From: Owenia fusiformis
Lineage: Eukaryota > Annelida > Polychaeta > Sabellida > Oweniidae
NCBI GenBank assembly: GCA_903813345.2
Contig: CAIIXF020000009.1
Coordinates: forward strand, 28,990,740 to 29,054,739
Length of the DNA: 64,000 nt
Direction: 5' to 3'
Part shown: in pieces, positions 1-11,449 of the stretch
Layout of the letters: the number at the start of each line of letters is the position of its first letter
Numbering within the stretch: position 1 is the first letter of the stretch
Position numbers and translations under genes: made by a program
Notes under the pieces: generated by a model
What the model was told of the DNA's origin: nothing
What the model saw: the letters and a program-made list of their open reading frames with translations, nothing else
The model's database searches: none

Positions 1-444
1 AGTTGATGTGAATGATGTGCTTCAATAAATGCCAATGTTTGTTTTTGGATAATGGATATGGGGTATTAGTAGGGCCACTTGGACTATCTTCCATGTTTCT
101 TTTTTCGAATAACAATGACCTTATTTCATGTATTTTAGTTAAAACAGCGGAAGGTGACATGTGAAGACCTCTTCAAAAAGAGGATAATTATTTCAATATA
201 ATAACGAGAGCCATCAACAAATTATTTATTTCAATAAAAATGTACGGAATAAGTGAAGGTATTTTATTTGATCACGAGTCTTCCTCTTCAAATGTATTTA
301 AATTATCCATTAATGTCATATTTGAAAACATTGGCCTTGCTTTAATGGCAACCATTAACATGTTTATGATTTCACTTGAAATAATAAGATGCAGAATTTT
401 TGATATCAATCACGATCATATAAATATCATAAATGTACTTTCAG
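1..444 (+). other. Intron upstream of the membrane-protein gene
   Basis: No coding exon is recognised here. The stretch ends with a pyrimidine-rich tract and a CAG acceptor at 442-444, so it is read as an intron of the gene whose next exon starts at 445. An open frame at 240-575 overlaps the real exon in another frame and looks like a chance reading. Confidence 0.5.
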
Positions 445-2680
445 TTGCCGAGAAGGAGGATTGTAACTGTTACTATGGCGACGGACATAAACCCCATCGT
501 TGTTATAGTAATTGTAGTGTCGGTGCTATTTGTTGGATTAATGGCATCATTTTGCATATATTGGTTCGCATGTAAAAAGTGAGCATTTGTCAATTAATGA
601 TGTGTTTTTAAAGAGAACTAAAAGAAACTGACTTCCCCTGTTTGAAAAAAATCTACATTAGTTGTTCACTTTAAAGTTTAATGTTAATCCAAGTAGCTGT
701 TTTTTAGTAAGCTTCATCGACTACAGTATATTGTTGTTGTTTTCTAATAAACTTAGTGAATTCAATTTACTAATCTAATTTTTAGGAGGCGTAAGGATAA
801 TTCAGATGGTAAGTCATATTTTTGTATTTCAACTTTTTTTGTCTCAGATTATTGGAAGAAATATTCAGGAGCTACAGGTACATCCAAATAATATTTAATG
901 AACATATGTCATACGCTTACTTAAATTGTCAAAATATCGACACTAAATGGGCTTGTGTTTATGAATGTTTTTTAAGTTTCAAGCGGTATATGCATAAACA
1001 GATTTAGGGTGGATTTAAAACGTTGCAATGTTGAGATGATTGCACTGTAGAAGAGGTTAGCAGAAAGATAAAAGTTTATGAATAGTAAAAATTTTACTTT
1101 CAGTTAAAACTGATGACGTATTCTACAGTAATACACCAGATACCTTACATATGGAAATAAATGGTAGAAAGCATGCAATGAAGGCTTACACAAATTCTTA
1201 CGAAAACAAAGGAATGGACCCTGAAATCGAAATCTACGACGCGTATCAAACCCATAGCGCCAATGAGGTGTTCACGGACGATGCTGTGACAGTTCACGAA
1301 TTCGAAGGTACCATTGAGCGAATGGATCGTGACGCAGGTGTCGTTAACATACCGAATGGTAATGTTCCCAGTAAAGAAACTCGCGATCACGATGATTCTA
1401 AGAACGACTACACAATCGTGACTAGCCTTGTTCGCGATAAACAAACTGATGAGTTTTCTCACCCTGGGTATACAGTTTTTGAAGATTACGTAGATCTAAC
1501 TCAGAACATCGGTGAAGTAACGCCAGATGGACAATATAAAGGGCAGTACACTATTATCACTGGACTTGGAGAAAAAGTTGAAGAGTCAAAAACACCTCGT
1601 GTAGATACGGGAGCCTGTTCTCTCCGCATGACATCTGAAATAACGCAGACCGTGACTGAAGTGATCAAAGCAGCCAAAACTCCAGATGAGAGCATCATTA
1701 GATCAACTAATGAACAAACTGGTGATACGAATACGATCAACCATCTTGATTTCAGACTTGATAAAGAGCGTCGACAGTTCGATTCTAGTGACGACATCGT
1801 GCCTCCACCACCGCCACCACCTCCACCTCCAAAGTTGTCGCTGGAACGAACAGAAAATAGAACCCCGGATGTAAGCATCGAGAGAAAGCATGCTCCTGTT
1901 GCACCACCGAGACGTAAATCCAAACGAGACACACAAGAACGTAAACGATACAAAAGGCGATCACAATCAGAACCACGATCTTCAAAAGTTCCGCCACCAG
2001 ATTACGACAGCCATGACTCAGATTCAACTTGGACTACCACTCCATCGAACAGCCTGAAGAAAATGATGAATTCTGACGTGAAGACGTCCAATAATATTTA
2101 TGATAGACGACATCAAACATGGACTGGATATTCTTTGCCCCTTTCTGAAAATCCGGCTCAGTATAAAACCCAGGCATCTATGCACCCACAGGAAAACTAT
2201 CGTGACTCTCGTAGCTCTCCACCAGTTGCGTTCGATTTGCAGCAACGAACGCACGCCCTGTCCCACCAGCCCACTTACAGCTCAACCCCTCCTGCCCAGC
2301 CCAGACTGGGGGTTCGGTCTTATGAGTACCCAATGTATACAAGAGTAATGAAACCAAGAGCGTACCTTGGTCCTCCCATTGTCGTTAGACGGCGCTCAAT
2401 CCCAGCATCCATGGTACTGGGACGTCACGAGTACGTAAGATCTCTCTCAGGTCCACCGCCACCTGGTTATATACGTCAAGTGTCAGGTGTTCAGACGCTT
2501 CCATACCGGAGAGGTGCACGTGATTTGGAGTACGGGGACGTGCGTATGGATCCCATTGGTGGGGAACGAATTTCAGAACTACAATACACCGATAGGCGAG
2601 CATCTAGTGACTATATTATTAGCAAAATTGAAACTCAAAGTGCAGATGCAGAACTCCATCGTGTCCATGATAATTTTTGA
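445..2680 (+). CDS. Single-pass membrane protein with proline-rich cytoplasmic tail (5' end outside window)
   Basis: Three exons are seen: 445-578, 786-808 (23 nt) and 1104-2680. They join in one frame to 577 residues before a TGA stop. Residues about 18-40 form a strongly hydrophobic membrane segment, followed at once by the basic stop-transfer cluster KKRRK, so the rest is probably cytoplasmic. The tail has a run of ten prolines (coded near 1802-1831), an APPRRKSKR stretch that fits an SH3 ligand, a basic patch, and two PPxY motifs (PPDY and PPGY) of the kind bound by WW domains. An ATG at 475 could start a 567-residue protein, but an acceptor at 442-444 with ten open codons behind it suggests this is an internal exon and that an ectodomain lies upstream of the window. 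The family is not recognised. A cell-surface receptor or adhesion protein is an inference from topology only. Confidence 0.72.
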
Positions 2681-2788
2681 AAGGAACAGATGATCTATAA
2701 ATTCAGAAAAAACTTAGAAAATGTGTATACAAGTACACGTAAATGTTTGACGTGCAAATTAAATTTGTTCCGCATATAGTTACTGATG

Positions 2789-2794
2789 AATAAA
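2789..2794 (+). terminator. Polyadenylation signal AATAAA
   Basis: A perfect AATAAA lies 109 bases after the stop codon of the membrane-protein gene, in AT-rich sequence, and is the likely 3' end signal. Confidence 0.6.
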
Positions 2795-3158
2795 ATATAT
2801 AGGTTAGTAATCAGAAATATATAATGGCTCTAACTTTTCATGCTAAACTAAACCGAGGCCTCGAATTCCGATAAAATTTCTAATATGTTCGAGACCATGC
2901 AAAACAGTGCACGTAGCTGGTTGGTTTGGGCCGAACAAATCTGAGCCAAGAGCTCAATTGGAAGCATTTCCATAGGCCTCGAGAGGACGTCATGGGACTC
3001 TTTTGAACTCTGAGGGACATAATGAACTTAGCCTCATTAGTGTATTTAGAGTTTAGAATAATGTTGAAAATGTCATCCTGCATTCAAGACATATGGCTCC
3101 ATCTATGTGGACACGAATGAATTTGAAGCAACCGCCATCTTTATGTACGTGTGATATC
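2795..3158. other. Convergent intergenic spacer
   Basis: This lies between two convergent genes. No exon, RNA gene or clear repeat is recognised. The open frame at 2880-3083 on the minus strand has no family resemblance. Confidence 0.4.
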
Positions 3159-3164
3159 TTTATT
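3159..3164 (-). terminator. Candidate polyadenylation signal of the 2-O-sulfotransferase-like gene
   Basis: AATAAA on the minus strand, 14 bases after the stop codon at 3178. This would make a very short 3' UTR, so a more distal signal is possible. Confidence 0.35.
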
Positions 3165-3177
3165 GGCATGTAATGGT

Positions 3178-6100
3178 TTAGTGTACCCAGAGAATATCAG
3201 TAAGATGAGATTCAAGTCCTAGTTTTTGGATGGTCTGATAAAATCTCTGCTTGATGAAATAGTAAACTTCATAGTCATATTTTAACACTTCTTTGACTAA
3301 TTTCTCTGTTGTTTCATCTGGAAACCCCGTTACACCTTCTTCATTCCTCCCTGAAATAAATTTTATTCTCATCATTTATTAACATTCCTGTTAATTTACA
3401 GAGTTCTTATTCCCTTTGCTTATGACATACAAATGCCTCGTATTCACATATTAAAGCTTTGATATGTCGACCGTGCACTGGCAAAAGAGCCGTAGCCAGG
3501 ATTTTCCAAGAAAATAAATAACCTCCACGCTTTGGGACATTTTCAAACGAGCAGAATAATGAAAAATAAGTTCTTGAGTTCACTATTTTTTGTATCATTG
3601 TCATCATAGTTTACTAAATAATTAGCAAAATGTTAGACAAAAACATGCAAAAGACACTAACTACCTTACCACGCAACACGTTTCACATTTCACGTTGAAC
3701 GTATTTTAAGGTATCGGGTTTACTTACGTCTATATCTACTTGACGTTCCAACAAAATATGTTGGAATAATTTCCTCCAGAGCAATCATACTCGTGCGGTA
3801 CTCTTCATAAAGTCCTACGAATTTATAGTGCCTTGCAATATTAGCCTTGGCTAGCTGGACCCCAAAGTCCGGCATTTTGTCATCTCTAAAAGAAGCACAG
3901 CAATGGTGATAGGATAGTAATAATGTTCAAAAAAGATTGTTTAATTAAATAAATATGACCTTCCCTACTGCTATCTTTATTTCGGTGTAGGACTTGATTG
4001 AAACAAGGTTATGCGCCTTTCATTACTGCATTTGCATTTCCTTGTGTCCGAGCTAAGAGCAATAAGCATAATGACAAAGGAAAATCAAAATTGGTTAAAT
4101 CGGAAAGAAGGGGATCAATGAAAACACAACCGATCATATTAGAAAGCACATTGGTGAATGGTCTCGTGAATCGTCGGGTGAATATAAACACGACTCTATA
4201 TCTGAACATATCGTTGGGGAATCTGACGACGGAATGATATATACCACTGAGTATTTCAACCTAAATAACATAGATTGGTATATTTAATTATTCCATGATT
4301 AACTTACTGGCAAATTTTATTGTGTCCACAAAATGTATGCATAGTTGATTTGTAAAAGTCTCCACATATGTAAGTTGCGTTTTTCCACGTTTTTAGGCAT
4401 TGCTCAAACGTCTGAAAAAATCAGATAACATGTCAATAACATCTCTCCGCTTGCACTATAAGTATGAACCACGCTCTAACTACCGAAAAATGCAACTGCA
4501 CTTTTGAATGAAAATAAAGATGTTTCATTTCACTCTGGAAAGATGATACCAAGAACAAAACAAGTGTTTGATGCATTTTCTAAAACAATATAGATGAAAG
4601 TTTATGTATATTTTTCAAATTATATTGTTACCATTCAAAAGATGACCATAAATTGAATTAAATTGTTAAATTTTTAGATTTTTTTATGACTGGTTGAAGA
4701 GAAACGTGTGTTCAAAAAGTTCTCCATATCGATACCACTCCTTTTATTTTTCAGTTTAAAATTGCATCATTGTCATGAGACTTTCATAATTGGATACTAT
4801 ATTTTGTTTCATTCAGTTAGGAGTTAGGGTTGCCAAACTTATGGAGGGGAGTGTATACAATATAATTTGCCAAGGTCTTTCAATAATTGAAGGGACTTTA
4901 CCAGATGTAGCATTTCATTCGAATATATGGTGCAGAATCGATGCTCCTTCTTGCACAGGCGTCGCTTATAAGAGTACAATGCTTCGGCTCTGTTGTATGG
5001 TTCACGGGCGATGTTGACGTAAATTGGATTACTGTAGTTGTAGCTTGAATAAAGAAAGTATTCATTGTTAAATTGCAGGAAAAATCAGAAAATAAAAACA
5101 CATATTTTTTATAGTTTGAGATTCTTTTTGGCCATGTACTTGTCACGACCTCTTAAAAGTTCTTCATGTTTTATACTTTTACTCCTCTTTAAAAAAAGTT
5201 TGGCAACGATGTTTGTTCGCAGCCGAAAATGACTGAAGATTCTTCAAGGAATTTGATTGGCTCAAAAGTACCACCCACGTGATATAAATATCATCAGCGA
5301 TCTATCTACTATCTATAACTTTCGATTAAAACTACCTTCCGAAAGCGGGGCTCCAAACAAGGGAAGGGGAAAAAACACCGCAGAGTGGATGATGTTTGAA
5401 TCCCTGCGTTCGGAGGATGGACTAGAATCACAATCTGCAATATCTTGCCATTTGTTTCGGTATTATCATGACATCATTAACAGCGAAATTGTATAAAATT
5501 ATACACTACCTGTTAAAGTTGAGAAAGAAGACATCGTGATATTTTGCAATTGGTCTTTCACTTGATTCTGTGTACAATTCCTCAATGTAGTATTTAGGCT
5601 GAAATCATACCACTAAAAGTTTTCTGCATAATCATTTCATTAATTTAAAGCTTAAAACTGTATTAATCATAATTTCAATGTTGCTCTTGGTGGACTCCCA
5701 TTTTCACAGGCACCGGAACAGACGATGGATTGTCCCAAAAAGAAAATCAGTAACCCCCCGGGTGACCACACGCCTCGTGTACCTTGGTTTTGTAATTCTG
5801 CTATCTGTACCCGTGCGATCATCATATTTTTCCTGCAGATGAGCGACTGTGTACGTGTTTGTATTGTATATAAGGGTTATGTACTGGGAGGTTTTGGATA
5901 TGGGGTTTATCCAGAGGGAGATATGCATATCTACCTGAGGGACCATAGGGACCGAAGGTAGATGTGCATATCTCACGAGGGATGAACCCAATATCCAAAC
6001 CGACCGTACATAACTGCTTTATCCTATACCAAGGAGAGTTTTCTAATTTTCTTTCAATTTTTTTTCACTTTTTTTATTTTTTCAATTTTTTCACATTTTT

Positions 6101-7951
6101 CTTTTTTTTCAATTTTTCTATTTTTCTATTTTTTTCTTTTTTGAAATTTTTCTTTATTTTTATTTTTTTTCACATTTTTTCTTTTTTTTCAATTTTTCTT
6201 ATTTTTTCATTTTTTTACGAAGCGGGAAGATATGCCCTGGAGCGGGAGATATGGCGGGAGATATGGAGGTTCAGTATATGGAAACCTCAAAATCAGGATA
6301 CGGGATATATCTTACCAACTTATCTCCCTAAAACTGTACTTGGCATAGGATAATGATTCTTATATTCGTATTCTTTCTGATATCATGATTTGAGACCAGC
6401 ATAAAATTGACATTGGAAACTCTCCGGTTTTGACCTGCCATAGCTAATACAGGTTATGGTCCATTGAAACGTTGAGTTTAAAGTTACGGTATCTCTAAAC
6501 TTAGCACTTACCTTTTTGACGAGTTTCATGCCCCTGCTTTCCTGACGGATAAATCTAAATCCATTTGGTTTAGACAATGCTTTTAGGTTCTCATTGAATC
6601 CATTCGAGCCGCAAGTAGAGAGACCATTGTACAGCAGGATGTTAGAGTCTGGGGTAGCTGGCTCCGGCTGAGCCATTAATTCTTCAAAGACAAGCGATGA
6701 TACGAGTACATCTCTTTTTACATCTACAATGAAAAGTAATTAAAAGTTACCTAGAATTCAGAAGACTTACACTCATATTCGAATGTTTGGCCATGCCAAC
6801 TCCACTATTGAAACACACGTAAAAAGAAATAAAAATATTCAAATCCAAGCATAAATTTATCGTCCCATTATTTCCACATTGTTATAACTCACCTTTTACA
6901 GGTTTTAAAGTAAGTAGGCCCGAAGCCAGCAGGAGAGCGTTCGATGGGTTCGAGCGAAACCCCCCCCCCCCTCCTGACCAAAGAATCTTTCAAAATCATG
7001 CAGTTTTTCACCATTCTGAGCACTTTTTAAGTGATTTTGGCATTTTTGGACCAAAATTGTCACAAGTGAACCCCCTGGAATTTTTTAAAAAGTGACCCCC
7101 CTTGGCAAATCCTGGCTACGGGCCCGGTAAGTATACTATCTTCCTCAATTTTTCACGAGGAATTCATTTTTGGGCTCCATTTCAATGGATCTAATCTCCT
7201 TTTGGAGAAATCCACCTCTGATTTCTCAATATGATCAGCTAAAATGCAATTGTAACAATGTGGAAATAATGGGACGATATCTATCTGATGTGGAGTCAAG
7301 GTTACCAAGCTTTTAAAAGGCAGTGTATTTGCACGTAAATGTAAATGGTTGTATAGTTCGGAAATTACAAACCCTAATTGTTTTTTGGGGAGGGGATTGA
7401 CCATTTGAAGTTGCTCGTGTACTGATGAATCTATAGTTAAGACTTTCCTTACCATGGTATAAGCTTGAATACACAAAGTACAGGTATGACAATTGCAAAT
7501 TATTTTCGTCACCTTTGATCATGACTATTCTGACCATACACAGTCTAATTTTGTTAGAGACCCTCATTTGTCTAACATTCTGGAAAATGCATTTAGGTAG
7601 GGTCCTTGTTTTCTTAAATGTCGAATTGATAATTTTGGTATCCTGGGAACCTTACTTAGGAATCATATCCATATATGAGATATGGCATATTTATAGTGTG
7701 AATCAATAGTAAGGGTTTATAATGTACTTCAAGGTAAAATATATTATGTCACTAGCCTAGATGAATAAATGATATATATCTAATATATCATTTAATGAAA
7801 TAATAAAGAGAGTAATACATCACCAAAATCTACCATTTGATTCTCCTAAATATGTGTTGCGACTCGTCCCAAGATACAAGACCATCAAGAATGTAACCAT
7901 GCAGAGCCCGATCATAAAAGACCGAATTCGGTGCCTAATTATTCGAGCCAT
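3178..7951 (-). CDS. Uronyl 2-O-sulfotransferase-like protein (UST/HS2ST family)
   Basis: Seven exons on the minus strand: 7951-7834, 6723-6512, 5598-5510, 5031-4902, 4411-4308, 3885-3728 and 3350-3178. All junctions are GT-AG, phases match, and the total is 984 nt (327 aa). Exon 1 encodes a short basic N-terminus and a hydrophobic signal anchor (residues about 13-30), the type II topology of Golgi sulfotransferases. Family landmarks follow in order: LLYNGLSTCGSNGF (69-82) at the place of the PAPS 5'-phosphosulfate loop, VFFLNF (133-138), PIYVNIAREPYNR (142-154) at the 3'-phosphate site, FCGH, AKANIARHYKFVGLYEEY, and a C-terminal KYDYEVYYFIKQRF like that of UST. The family transfers sulfate from PAPS to C2 of uronic acid in heparan or dermatan sulfate. 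Here the loop lysine is Thr76 and the usual RDPxxRxxS reads REPYNRAEA, so activity is doubtful. It is shorter than human UST (about 406 aa). Confidence 0.85.
4688..4747. repeat. Solo end of a TA-flanked MITE
   Basis: This intronic piece shares its sequence, including AGTTCTCCATATCGATACCA, with the right end of the element at 15956-16492. Only one end is present, so it is a remnant. Confidence 0.6.
4819..4857. repeat. Solo end of the foldback element family seen at 9284-10158
   Basis: It matches the right terminus of that element (GTTGCCAAACTTATGGAGGG). It sits 45 bases from exon 4 of the 2-O-sulfotransferase-like gene, in the intron just downstream. Confidence 0.6.
5872..6217. repeat. Palindromic repeat followed by a T-rich tract
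   Basis: Bases about 5872-6020 form an imperfect inverted repeat: GGTTATGTAC and TTTTGGATATGGG on the left answer CCCAATATCCAAA and GTACATAAC on the right. From about 6040 to 6217 the sequence is almost pure T with scattered A and C. It lies in intron 2 of the 2-O-sulfotransferase-like gene; the open frame through it is low complexity. Confidence 0.6.
6960..7130. repeat. Dispersed repeat, copy 1
   Basis: A C-run, then CATGCAGTTTTTCACCATTC and TGGCAAATCCTGGCTA, closely matching 19030-19200 in the claudin-like gene. A related end is visible near 3480. Family unknown. Confidence 0.6.
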
Positions 7952-9283
7952 ATGTTCGCCTTCCAGGGTGGTGATAACAAATTGGATCGACTGAAAACTT
8001 TAAAATCAAAATGTATTGAAAGGCTGAAAGATGTGTCAATTCCACCAAGCGGTTATAATCCAGTATTTCATGTCTTATTCATGTGTCTAGTCATTCCAAA
8101 TATGCTTGACTATTTTCAAGCAGTGTACGTAGACCTCTCATTTCATTTATATTTCACCACCATTTCTTACTGGCACAGGTATACCCCAATGTCCTCTATA
8201 TACTGAATACATGAACCACATTGCAACTGTATTCTCCGTTACAATTAATAGAATCGTCGAATAGAGTGATGAATTGTATGCATTTTCATTTATTGATTTT
8301 ATATTGAAATCTCAAGAATTTCATTTCTCCTTTATTTGATGTTCGTAGTTATTTAAATATTGTCAAAATAAAAAAGTAAATAAGGTTCACCTTGTTTTGG
8401 GGGAAATGCTCATTGACAAAAAAAACAGTTTTGAATAGTTATTTTAGGAAGATTTTCAGTTCGGTATGTGTCTTGGATGAAATTTCCAACAAGATGTTGA
8501 TTTCTTAGAGTCGAAGAAAGTTGAATGAGAATTTAGGCCCCCATACCCCAAAAAGTACGAAATAATGTCACCTTGAAATGTCCATGAAATAAATAATCTA
8601 ATAGTGTGTATTTCTGGTTGGTCACAGAAAATGAGATATTACAAAGACGATTTTAGCAAAAAATCATCAAGAGTACAGGTATAACTCAATGTAGAGATAT
8701 TTTGACTAAATACTGTAATATACAAAATGTATAAATTTTAAGGTGTAAAATATTCTAATTATTTTGGTAATTCAAATCTAAACTTTATAAAACAAACTAA
8801 ATAAATGTGTAAACACTTCGATAAATCCGTAGTCTGTACATTCAATAGGAGTTACGATACGATACCATCGATATCAATTTGATGAATAAAATGTGAGCCA
8901 AGACTTTTATAGATGGCAGTTCACTGTGTTCTCTGGTCAGTATCAAGTGAAGGTTATGGCCGTAACTTTCGCATTAATGATGGCGGACGGTAATGGTAGA
9001 TTTCGATATTTTTAGTTTTCATCGAATTAATATTTGCTATTTGAACTAAACCAGGCGTATATGACATGAGAACTCTGGAGTATGATAATTTGTTCATATA
9101 CTATGCTCAGGTACTCCAGTTCAACGATATCTTCCAATGCTTAAGGGAAGGCCTAGTGGGATTTTGGTTTTCCAGATTACAAGATAACTGATATGCGGTA
9201 ATGCCGTACAACGTAATGAGAGTTAGGAGCTAAGGTGTTCAGTAACCGCATCATATTGACATAACATGACCGTTTACAGTATC
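7952..9283. other. Intergenic stretch without recognised genes
   Basis: The promoter and 5' UTR of the 2-O-sulfotransferase-like gene should lie just above 7951. No TATA box, further exon or RNA gene is recognised, and short open frames here show no family resemblance. Confidence 0.4.
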
Positions 9284-10158
9284 ATGCACTCCCCACAATA
9301 AGTTTGGCAACCTTAGCTCCCCCATTGGACTTCGTGTTAAAGCCTCTTTACGTTTGATTTTTTTACTTAACCAACGATGAAATAACTTATAATATTGATG
9401 GAAACGTAACTTGACTTTATTTCCAATACCTCCAGATTTTCTCAATTTTTTCCCCCAATTACAAGAGGTCGAAAATTGATGATAAATTTGATGAATTTTT
9501 GTAAATCGTCATTCCCATGTAAGCCAATGGGAAATGGAGGGTTCGGGGCAAATCAGATATCAGGATATCTTTTCAGTAAAAGATTCAGCAAAAATATTTT
9601 TTATAGAAATTTGAATTGTCTAACTTTTTTGTACACTAAGTGTTTAGTTTATTTGATGAATACTAAAGTTACAGCGCTTCAAAGTCATTTTTGAAAATAA
9701 TTTTTCGCCTCCTGTGTTATTTCAATTGGAGAGGTTTTTTGAAAAACAATTTTGACTTTAAAGCCGTATAAGTTTGTTGAACCTGAAGAAACAAATCAAT
9801 TTTTCGTTAAATAAAGTTAACAAATTCAATTGCCTTGCCTGCCTCACTCGTATTTTTGCAAGGACTCAGATGGAGGGATATATTCTGTCATATGACTTGC
9901 GGCAAACCTACCATTTCCCATTGGTTAACATGCGAATGTCGAATTTCAAAAAATTATCATAAATTTTCGACTTGTTGTAAGTGAGGAAAAAAATTGAGAA
10001 AATTTGGAGGAATTGGAAATAAAGTCAAATTACGTTTCATTCAATAATATAAATATTTTCATCGTGGGTTAAGTAAATAAAAATTCAAAGGTAAAGAGGC
10101 TTTAACACGTAGTTTAATGGGGGAGCTAAGGTTGCCAAACTTATGGAGGGGAGTGTAC
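9284..10158. mobile_element. Foldback transposon with long inverted arms
   Basis: The left end (CACTCCCCACAATAAGTTTG) is the imperfect reverse complement of the right end (CAAACTTATGGAGGGGAGTG). The inverted match continues about 190 bases inward, past AAAGAGGCTTTAACACG and TTGAGAAAATTTGGAGG. About 875 bp with no transposase frame, so it is non-autonomous. A solo end occurs at 4819-4857. Confidence 0.75.
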
Positions 10159-11371
10159 ATCTCTGTTTGACAAAATAATAAAGGTCGTGATCATATTGTA
10201 GCATTCAATCCCGGGGGTTTCACTCCAATATATTTCTTAATACCTATGTGCCACCCCAAAGACCTCCTTTTTGAGCATATTTTACATGTCAGTTTTCTCT
10301 CAAGATTGAAGGTTTCGATGTTTAATTCCTCTGAAACTAATAAATGACTAAAAATCAACTTTTCTAGTGATTTGTTCCAGGTCTCAGCAACTGATTTAAT
10401 GAATCTAATACAATTTTCTGTAGAAAAACTGAATTTCGACTTAAAAAGGGTACTTTCGTAGACAGTTTTCCATGTTTTTTCCTCTCAGATTGACCAATTT
10501 CCATTTTATGCTGAAAGTCAAAATTGAACGTGCTACAGATACCTACCCAAATTATTTGAAGTGAATCCCCGGACATTCAATTTGGTCCAAACAAACAAAA
10601 TTAATAAACAAACATATAGATTGAAAAGAGTGTGTATTTCAAAGTACAAAACACTATACAATATTAAAGTATGAGATACAATAAATAACGTAACGATTGT
10701 TACCAAGCCACAATCAGTTCAGTTCGATGCGTTTAGTAGCAGTACGTTCGGTGCGTTCCTGGCTCTGAACGACTTGCTCAGAGATTGAGTAGATCAAGCA
10801 TATATTTGCTATGAACGAAATGACAGAAATGTCCCAGCAATGATAAGCTCAAAAAGGAAAGTGCATTTGAGTTGATACAAAATAATATCAAAAATCCTCA
10901 AGTGTATTCTTGATAGATTTTTGTTAAAAGTATTATCTTAGATAACCCAAAATATCTGAAATTCATATTATTATATACATGATCATATATCCTTTACCAT
11001 CAACAGACTTTTTATATCAACATTATTGTCTGTAATTTTCGTTTGAAAGTTTGAAAATATCGCTCATTGCTTTTTGAAATCGAAAAAATGCAAAGAATAA
11101 TTGTCCACTTTGAATCAAAATAAAACCTGAGAAAACGATCACAAAAGTGTGTAGATATACCAACTCATTAAACGTAAATGTGTTTAATAAAGCGTATGAT
11201 TAAAAAGTTGAACTATACCCTTTCAAGGATATTATATCCAATGATTTTGGGTATACCCATTCGAATACAATAATTATATACAGCAATTTACAATAGCCTA
11301 TAGTCATGTACATACTGTTTTGCTATACTTGGTTAATGAGAATTTTAGTTCTTAGTACTATACCATGGTCT
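10159..11371. other. Intergenic stretch, nothing recognised
   Basis: AT-rich sequence between the foldback element and the 3' end of the claudin-like gene. No coding exon, repeat structure or RNA gene was recognised. Confidence 0.35.
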
Positions 11372-11377
11372 TTTATT
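11372..11377 (-). terminator. Candidate polyadenylation signal of the claudin-like gene
   Basis: AATAAA on the minus strand about 73 bases after the stop codon at 11450. Confidence 0.5.
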
Positions 11378-11449
11378 GAATGCCCATGACTATACTAATA
11401 TGGATTTAATCCTGGAATTAAACCCAAAACAAAAGTCTAATCCATGGAT

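Noticed and set aside
1501-1953. Long minus-strand frames opposite the proline-rich exon
   Set aside because: They are shadows of the coding strand; the glycine run is the complement of the polyproline codons.
4412-5509. Apparent loss of the 3'-phosphate-binding exon in the 2-O-sulfotransferase-like gene
   Set aside because: First suspected because exons 3 and 5 do not join in phase. A 130-base exon at 5031-4902 (PIYVNIAREPYNR) restores the frame, so the gene is not broken here.
5964-6353. Open frame rich in Phe and Ile
   Set aside because: It is translated from a T-rich low-complexity tract.
7153-7512. 119-codon minus-strand frame upstream of exon 2 of the sulfotransferase-like gene
   Set aside because: No splice signals link it to the gene, and the signal-anchor exon at 7834-7951 joins exon 2 directly.
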